Position numbers and translations under genes: made by a program. The notes under the pieces are model-generated. The model saw only the letters and a program-made list of their open reading frames with translations. It was not told the DNA's origin and ran no database searches. A DNA stretch of 38,828 bases from JAICNG01 sp035765135 (GTDB taxonomy: Bacteria; Gemmatimonadota; Gemmatimonadetes; Gemmatimonadales; Gemmatimonadaceae). Positions 33,457 through 38,828 of the stretch are shown here, in pieces. Where the stretch lies: NCBI GenBank assembly GCA_035765135.1, contig DASTYE010000009.1, positions 1 to 38,828 on the forward strand, written 5' to 3'. Every line of letters begins with the position of its first letter. Within the stretch, counting starts at the first letter, position 1.

Positions 33457-35345
33457 GCGCCGCCGCGCCGCTCGGCGAGCCATCGGACCTCGTGACAGCC
33501 CGCGCACTCGCGACGCCCCTTGTGATTGACCATGTCCACATGACACGTCAGGCAGACGTTGCGCGTCTCCTGAAGCGCCAGAGGCTGACGCATGGTGTGG
33601 CACCCGGACCCCGCGCACCCGAGATGTGCCTGACGATTGTGATCGGCTTTCGCCGGTCGATGGCACAGCCGGCAGTCAGCCTGCGCGCGATGGTGCTCCG
33701 TGTGACAGGAGGCGCAGTCCGCGGTGGATGCGCGCGTGATGGACTCGGTATGACACGTGGCGCAGGTGACATCGGTGTGCCAGCTGTGGCGGAACGGAAC
33801 GTCCCGGGTCTCCACGTCGGACCGCGCGGAGACGGCGAATCGAACCGGAACGTTCGGCGTCGCCCGCAGCTCGGCGGCCTGGTGACACTCCGCGCATGGC
33901 GTCGTGCGGTCGGCGCTGTGGTGGCAGCTCTGACAGTCGCGCTCCGTTCGGACGGTCAGCTCTCCGTGACGGTCGCCGCTTCGGTGGCAGGCCGTGCAGG
34001 TGACCTCGCGGTGCACGCGATGTGAGATGTCCGGTGCCCCCGCGGTCGTGCTCCGCGGTTGTTGCTGTTGCTGCTGAAAGGCGACCGGGCGCAACACGAT
34101 GCCTGACGGAATCTCCTGACGCGCACCAGCGCTGGGGCGCGCCCGCTGGAGCGGCTGATCCTGCAGGATGCCCCGGTGACACGACAGACACTGGGTCGCA
34201 TCCGAGTGCCAGGTGTGGGCCTTGTGACACTGCGCGCAGTCGGCGAGCGCGGTCGCACTGATCCCACGGTGGAACGGAGTGATCGTGTCGGCACGCGCGT
34301 GGCACCCGGAGTTCGCGCACGTCTGAAATGCCGCTTCCGGGGATTCCTGCTCGTGCGGGTTGTGACACGCGCCGCACACCGCCTGGTGCGGCTCGGCTTC
34401 AGGATCGAAGTCCGCGAGGCGCTCGCGCATCTCGTGGCAGGCGAGGCACTCCGTCTGTCGCGGGACGAGCAACGTGCGCGATGTGTCGAGGGCTGTCTGC
34501 TCCGACGTGGGTGCCGTGAACTGGTGGCAGGCCACGCAGTGCAGATCCGTCTGGTTGCGCATGCCGGCCAGGCGGATGTTCGTCTCCGTGTGGCATCCCG
34601 ACTGCCCGCACGTCGAATCGGCCGGCACGAACTGGTGAACCGTGAGCCCGTGACAGGTCACGCACTGCACATCTCGAAGCGTCGAGGAGTCTGATTCGAG
34701 ATGCAGCCGGTGCCCGGCGGTCGCCGAAATGCGCTGCCACACGCTGTCCGGCTGTTCCTGAATGTGGCATTCGGCACAGCGTTCAGTGGGCACTTTCGCG
34801 TGCTCGCCGATGTCTTCCGGTCGATCGAGAACCCACAGGTAGAGCTGCCGCGCGCTCGCGAAGATCGACTGTTGATGACAGTCGTGACAGTTCAGCTCCT
34901 TGTGCTCGCTCGTCTGGAAGCGCCCGAACGACGGCGCCATGATGTGACACCCGCTGCAGAAGTCGTTGTCGTGCATCATGTAGTTCCAGCTCGCCGCGCC
35001 GAATCCGGCGGCGGTGAGCAGGATGACGACGGCGATCGCGCCGAGCGCGATCTTCGCGCCCTGGGACCGGGTCTCGAACCAGCCTCGGATCTCGCGACGC
35101 CGCTTCCAGGCGAACACCAGGAGCGCGAAGGCGGCGATGACGCCGAGGATGGCGCCACCGATCTGCACCCATTGCGGAACGTGGAAGAACCAGCGGACGA
35201 CCGCGGCAATCCCGCCGGGGAGCGGCGGATCCTCGAGCGTCACCGAATCGAGCGGAGACGTCTGGGGCCGCGACGCGGCGCCGCGGACCGTGTCCACGGC
35301 GCCGCCCACGCGGCCCTGAAGCATCGCGAGCGCGAGCCCGATCAT
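33453..35345 (-). CDS. Membrane-anchored multiheme cytochrome c, NapC/NirT-like N-terminus, about 20 hemes
   Basis: A 630-residue protein. Two membrane helices (about 60-80 and 98-118) flank a basic loop; directly after the second comes CSGCHIM (130-134), QTSEH and CHDCH, resembling the quinol-oxidising NapC/NrfH family. There are 17 CXXCH motifs in all, plus three CX4CH motifs (CGQSGCH, CANSGCH, CAGSGCH). A Gln-rich stretch (six Q in a row, near residue 415) divides an N-terminal from a C-terminal heme block. Inference: it takes electrons from the membrane quinol pool and passes them outward. It begins 18 bases after the upstream lipoprotein cytochrome and overlaps the barrel start by ATGA. 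Confidence 0.88.
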   Translation of the reverse strand: MIGLALAMLQGRVGGAVDTVRGAASRPQTSPLDSVTLEDPPLPGGIAAVVRWFFHVPQWVQIGGAILGVIAAFALLVFAWKRRREIRGWFETRSQGAKIALGAIAVVILLTAAGFGAASWNYMMHDNDFCSGCHIMAPSFGRFQTSEHKELNCHDCHQQSIFASARQLYLWVLDRPEDIGEHAKVPTERCAECHIQEQPDSVWQRISATAGHRLHLESDSSTLRDVQCVTCHGLTVHQFVPADSTCGQSGCHTETNIRLAGMRNQTDLHCVACHQFTAPTSEQTALDTSRTLLVPRQTECLACHEMRERLADFDPEAEPHQAVCGACHNPHEQESPEAAFQTCANSGCHARADTITPFHRGISATALADCAQCHKAHTWHSDATQCLSCHRGILQDQPLQRARPSAGARQEIPSGIVLRPVAFQQQQQQPRSTTAGAPDISHRVHREVTCTACHRSGDRHGELTVRTERDCQSCHHSADRTTPCAECHQAAELRATPNVPVRFAVSARSDVETRDVPFRHSWHTDVTCATCHTESITRASTADCASCHTEHHRAQADCRLCHRPAKADHNRQAHLGCAGSGCHTMRQPLALQETRNVCLTCHVDMVNHKGRRECAGCHEVRWLAERRGGA

Positions 35346-35363
35346 TACCGAAGCGTTAGGCCA

Positions 35364-36803
35364 TCATTGTACGCCGTACTCCTCTTTCATTTCGGCAATG
35401 CTGACGCGCAAGAGCTCCCTGATCAAGAAGGGGTTGTGCACGGACGAGCCCTTCTTGACGGCGAGCTGGTAGTTGAAGTCGGCCCCCTCCGCGGTCGTCC
35501 ACTTCTTGTCGTTGGCATTGATCGCGGTCGCGCGAACCTGATCGATGAGTCGCTTCAGCTCGGCCGCATCGTCCAGTATGTCGGCCTGCGTCGTGCTGAA
35601 CGCCGACCGAGCCGCGTTCTCGTCGCCGTGGCAGCCGCTCGCCGTGCAGCTCCGGAAGGTACGCGCGCTGAGCGCGCAGTTCTCGTCAGGCGTCGGGACC
35701 CCGTTGACCAGGCAGGGAATCGCCTTGAAAAGGTGTCCGGTCGCCTGGAAGACGAAGTCGCCCGACAACTCGTCGGTCACCTCGAACCGCGGCATGTGGC
35801 AGCCCGCGCACAGCCGTGGGTTCCGCCCCGTTCCGTGCGTGGCAACGATACGGTCGACATCGGCAATGCTGTCACCGAACCAGAAGCCGACGTTCTCGCC
35901 GAGAAGCAGCGGTCCCTCCGGTGAGTGCGGCCCGCGCGATGTCTGCGTGGTCGGATCGATGTCGGGCTGCGCACGCTTGTGGTGACATTTCATGCACAGG
36001 TTCTGCTCCTCGTCAGGCACATCGACCGAGAAGCGAAGCTGTCCGCCCGACTCCGGCATGCTGATCGGGTCATCCACGTCCTGGTCGGGAGGCAGGCGGC
36101 GGCTCGCCCGGTTGCTGTGCGGATCGTGACAGACGCCGCAGACGATCGGCAGATGCGTCGCCGAGCTTTTCTCGAGGTAATCGGCGGTGATCCCCCACGC
36201 CCGCAGCGCACCCTGCCCGGTGTGACAGCCTTGGCACTCCGCGCGGCCCGCCGGGCTCGCGAGAACTTCTCCATGACCCGACTGTTCCCACTCTTCGACG
36301 AAGGGATGGTGAGATCCGTTGTGGCATTCGCCGCAGCCGACCGTCAGGTTGAGACCCACTGACAGTGGCGCGAGCGGCTGCGTGGCGTCGGGATTTTGTA
36401 CGTGTGTGAGGCCCGGGCCGTGACAGTTCTCGCACTGCACGTCGTGGTAGCGGGGGTCCTGCGTTCCGATCCAGCCGCCCGTGCTATCGGTCGACGCGTT
36501 GCCGCGCTGGTTCACGGTGTGGCAGCCCTGACAGAAGCCCTGCATCCCGCCGCTCGCCTCGAGCGTCGTGAAGGCGTCGGCGTGAGCCGTCTCTTCCCAT
36601 TCCGCCTGCTGCCCGACGTGGCAGTTCCCGCAGACGGTTTCGTTCTGTTGCCGGTCCCTGAATCCAAGAAAGCCGGCTGCGGCAGCCGGCGGTGTCTCGA
36701 ACGGTGGGCGATCGCGATACGTGACGTCGGTACAGGCGCCCAGACTCAGGCCGCCTAACAACACGGTGAGCGCCGCCAGACCCTGCGTGTTCGTGGCTCT
36801 CAT
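35364..36803 (-). CDS. Multiheme cytochrome c lipoprotein, cytochrome c554-like, 9 hemes
   Basis: A 479-residue predicted lipoprotein: signal with lipobox LGAC (GGLSLGACTD), the Cys near residue 24. It has eight CXXCH motifs and one CX4CH (CTASGCH). The first block CGNCHVGQQAEWEETAHADAF has the W-x2-T-x-HA spacing seen in cytochrome c554 and related multiheme proteins. The C-terminal 100 residues are heme-free and helical. The start is ATG 36803, 22 bases after the ccmH stop, with GGAGG upstream; the longer frame adds basic shadow sequence. It is probably tethered to the outer or inner membrane as part of the cytochrome chain. Confidence 0.87.
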   Translation of the reverse strand: MRATNTQGLAALTVLLGGLSLGACTDVTYRDRPPFETPPAAAAGFLGFRDRQQNETVCGNCHVGQQAEWEETAHADAFTTLEASGGMQGFCQGCHTVNQRGNASTDSTGGWIGTQDPRYHDVQCENCHGPGLTHVQNPDATQPLAPLSVGLNLTVGCGECHNGSHHPFVEEWEQSGHGEVLASPAGRAECQGCHTGQGALRAWGITADYLEKSSATHLPIVCGVCHDPHSNRASRRLPPDQDVDDPISMPESGGQLRFSVDVPDEEQNLCMKCHHKRAQPDIDPTTQTSRGPHSPEGPLLLGENVGFWFGDSIADVDRIVATHGTGRNPRLCAGCHMPRFEVTDELSGDFVFQATGHLFKAIPCLVNGVPTPDENCALSARTFRSCTASGCHGDENAARSAFSTTQADILDDAAELKRLIDQVRATAINANDKKWTTAEGADFNYQLAVKKGSSVHNPFLIRELLRVSIAEMKEEYGVQ

Positions 36804-36825
36804 GACCGCTTCCCCTCCGCGTGGA

Positions 36826-37284
36826 TTACCCGGTCTGCGCCTTTCCCGGTTCCCCTGGTCCCGCGGGCGCACCCTGTGGCTGCGCAGCCCAACGCCGGGT
36901 CGCCCGCATAACGACTGCCGCCCCCACCAACAGCGCGATCACAGGCAGCACGTACACCAATACGTTCCAGCCAACCGCCCTTGGCCGCAAGAGGATCCAT
37001 TCCCCGTACTTATCGGTGAAATACCTCTTGACATCCTCGGGCGATTTTCCAGCGGCGAGCTGCTCGCGGACGATCGTCCGCATCTCCTGGGCCAGCGCCG
37101 AGGGGGAATCCTGAATCGACTCGCCCTGACACACCGGGCAGCGGAGCTCCGACGCCACCGCGCGCACTCGCGCCTCGAGCAGCGTGTCCGAAGGCTGCGC
37201 AGCCAGCGTGCTCTGCGTCGCGGAAAAGACCGGTGTGACCGGGAGCGCGAGCAGAGCGACCATCAGGAACAATGCCGCTATCAT
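36826..37284 (-). CDS. ccmH: Cytochrome c-type biogenesis protein CcmH
   Basis: Membrane-anchored thiol-disulfide protein that keeps apocytochrome CXXCH cysteines reduced for heme ligation. Signal peptide MIAALFLMVALLALPVTPVFS; the redox motif LRCPVCQGESIQDS (near residues 47-60) is the family signature with the active CPVC pair. A helical domain follows, then a C-terminal membrane helix (WNVLVYVLPVIALLVGAAVV). The 152-residue length fits the short CcmH/NrfF form without the TPR half. The ATG overlaps the ccmG stop by four bases. Confidence 0.93.
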   Translation of the reverse strand: MIAALFLMVALLALPVTPVFSATQSTLAAQPSDTLLEARVRAVASELRCPVCQGESIQDSPSALAQEMRTIVREQLAAGKSPEDVKRYFTDKYGEWILLRPRAVGWNVLVYVLPVIALLVGAAVVMRATRRWAAQPQGAPAGPGEPGKAQTG

Positions 37285-37850
37285 TGCGAAGCGACGGGCG
37301 GCAGAATGGGCTCGATCTTCTCGATGAGGAGCTGTTCCGTCACCGGCCCGATGTGCTTGTAGTTGACTCGTCCGTCAGTGCCGATGATGAACGTCTCGGG
37401 AACGCCATAGAGACCAAACTCGATCGCCGTCCGCGATCCCGGGTCTCTCACCGACGGATAGCTCTGTCCACCCATGTCGCTGATCCACGCGATCCCGGAC
37501 GCCGGACGATCGCTGTACAGCACACCGAGAAACTGAACGCCGCGATCGGCGTAGGCACGCGCGACTCTCGAGAGCACCTCGTGCTCATCGCGACACGCCA
37601 GACACCACGAGGCCCAGAAGTTCACCACGACGACCTTACCACGCAGGTCGGCGAACCTGATCGTATCCCCGGGGCTGGGACCGTCGCGCGCGTCATCTCC
37701 GGCGCGGAACACCTCGAGCGCAAAGTCGGGAGCCGGCCGTCCTGGCAACGGCGAGGGGATTTCGCGCGGGTCGCGCGTCATCCCGTAGCTGAAGAGCGCG
37801 ACGAGGGGAATCGCGAAGCCAGTTGCGATCGCGGCGCGGCGCCAGTTCAC
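37281..37850 (-). CDS. ccmG: Thiol:disulfide interchange protein CcmG/DsbE (TlpA-like)
   Basis: Periplasmic membrane-anchored thioredoxin-fold reductant of the cytochrome c maturation system. An uncleaved N-terminal helix (AAIATGFAIPLVALFSYGM) precedes the thioredoxin domain. The active site is WASWCLACRDE, and GLYGVPETFII is the CcmG/ResA-type cis-proline loop with the conserved glutamate. The 189-residue length is usual. The GTG start overlaps the ccmF stop (GTGA) and the stop overlaps ccmH (ATGA). Confidence 0.93.
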   Translation of the reverse strand: MNWRRAAIATGFAIPLVALFSYGMTRDPREIPSPLPGRPAPDFALEVFRAGDDARDGPSPGDTIRFADLRGKVVVVNFWASWCLACRDEHEVLSRVARAYADRGVQFLGVLYSDRPASGIAWISDMGGQSYPSVRDPGSRTAIEFGLYGVPETFIIGTDGRVNYKHIGPVTEQLLIEKIEPILPPVASQ

Positions 37851-38828
37851 GATCCGGCTCCCCGCGCGTCTGGCTCGCTCATGATGAGCGGAGACGCCGG
37901 TACGAGACCGGGAACGCGCGGCGGCACTCCCGGGATGGGAGCTTGCGCGACCACACGCTCACGCTCGCGCTCGCGCCCCGGCAACATCGTGATCACCGCG
38001 CCGAGCACGATGATCATGCCTCCGGCCCAGATCCACGGGACCAGCGGCTCGACGATCATGCGGATGGTTGCCGTCGATCCGTCGCGCTCGACCGCCATCA
38101 GATTGAGGTAGAGATCGCCCGTCGGCCGGCTTCTCACCGCCGGCGTCGTGATCGGCTGCTCGGACGTCGTGTAAAAGTTCAGGCGTGGATCCATCTGGTC
38201 GATGGCCGCTCCGTCGCGCATGACGCTGACCGTCGCCCCGACCACGAATCGCTGCGGTTCCTGCCGTCCCCACAGCTCATCGAGTCGAATGGTTCGGCCC
38301 CGAAGTGACATCGTCTCGCCTTTGCGGAGCGTGCTCTCGCTCTCCGCCTTGTAGGCGGATGACGCCGCGATCGCGATGGCGGCGGTGATCACGCCCAGGT
38401 GCGCGACGTATCCGCCGTAGCGCCGCCGGTTCGCCCCGATCAGCCGGGCCAGCGCGACCGGGGCCTGCTCGCCGTGCGCGCGCATGCGCGCCCGCGCACC
38501 CACGACGAACTGGCGCACGTTGATCGCCATCGCGAACGCCCCGAACGTGAACGCGGCAATGGCGTAGATACCGCCGCCCGCCACCACGGCGATGACGAGA
38601 CCGACGAGCACCGCCGCGATGCCCGGCATCGCGAATTCGCGCCGCACGATGCCACGCGAGGCTACCCGCCACGGAAGGGCGGGGCCCACTCCCATCAGGA
38701 ACAGCAGCGCCATGCTCAACGGCAGCGTCATGCTGTTGAAGAACGGCTCGCCGACGCTCACCTTCACGCCCCGCACCGCCTCGGCGACCAGCGGAAACAG
38801 CGTGCCTAACAACACCGTGAAGGTGAAG
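37847..38828 (-). CDS. ccmF: Heme lyase CcmF, C-terminal part (cut by window edge)
   Basis: Only the C-terminal 326 residues are visible; the frame is open to the right edge and begins FTFTVLLGTLFPLVAEAV, a CcmF-type transmembrane segment. Further helices follow (SMALLFLMGVGPALPW, GIAAVLVGLVIAVVAGGGIY, VAHLGVITAAIAIAASSAY, WIWAGGMIIVLGAVITML), with YGGYVAHLG carrying a conserved histidine. A periplasmic domain (about 150 residues) lies between the last two helices. The protein is the heme-handling ligase partner of CcmG and CcmH in System I. A short Pro/Arg-rich cytoplasmic tail ends the protein. Confidence 0.93.
   Translation of the reverse strand, partial: FTFTVLLGTLFPLVAEAVRGVKVSVGEPFFNSMTLPLSMALLFLMGVGPALPWRVASRGIVRREFAMPGIAAVLVGLVIAVVAGGGIYAIAAFTFGAFAMAINVRQFVVGARARMRAHGEQAPVALARLIGANRRRYGGYVAHLGVITAAIAIAASSAYKAESESTLRKGETMSLRGRTIRLDELWGRQEPQRFVVGATVSVMRDGAAIDQMDPRLNFYTTSEQPITTPAVRSRPTGDLYLNLMAVERDGSTATIRMIVEPLVPWIWAGGMIIVLGAVITMLPGRERERERVVAQAPIPGVPPRVPGLVPASPLIMSEPDARGAGS

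Overview
The window is a high-GC stretch of a diderm (Gram-negative) bacterial chromosome. Lipopolysaccharide-core genes, outer-membrane barrels and an Omp85-like protein point to an outer membrane. The protein styles and gene mix are most consistent with Gemmatimonadota, but that is recognition from memory, not a search. I see no rRNA, tRNA, CRISPR array, transposase or prophage gene. Coding density is very high: stop and start codons of neighbours often overlap as ATGA, GTGA, TTGA or CTGA, and no gap exceeds about 210 bases.

Layout, left to right. 1-639 (-): the start of a membrane sensor cut by the edge. 836-5254 (+): amino-sugar and housekeeping genes (glmM, glmS, dtd, maf). 5270-13925: a surface-polysaccharide / LPS-core block with a methyltransferase, two GT4 and four GT9 glycosyltransferases, a DUF4254-like protein split over two genes, and a Kdo-kinase-like gene. 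The kinase and one GT9 gene are translationally coupled to an FHA-GAF-cyclase signalling protein (13922-15529). 15536-17065 (-): trpE, divergent from a large outer-membrane barrel (17087-19192). 19305-22018 (+): a PilB/GspE-type ATPase fused to a response-regulator receiver domain, then a Nudix hydrolase. 22111-30352 (-): an acyltransferase, a small lipoprotein and the classical protein-quality-control run tig-clpP-clpX-lon-ysxC. 30455-38828 (-): one long operon-like run of cytochrome c maturation genes (ccmF partial, ccmG, ccmH), three multiheme cytochromes and an outer-membrane beta-barrel.

The right-hand run reads as a complete respiratory export line. CcmF, CcmG and CcmH handle heme attachment. 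A membrane-anchored NapC-like 20-heme protein could take electrons from quinol. A 9-heme lipoprotein and a roughly 16-heme protein flank a barrel that could carry electrons across the outer membrane. The most striking signal is in the last cytochrome: an in-frame UGA sits exactly where the second cysteine of a CXXCH heme motif should be, with the same reading frame and nine more heme motifs continuing for 300 codons.

A second unexplained pattern is a set of five long imperfect palindromes in intergenic spacers. Each is built from its own short degenerate tandem repeat (7-10 bases), and four of the five begin at or within a few bases of a stop codon.
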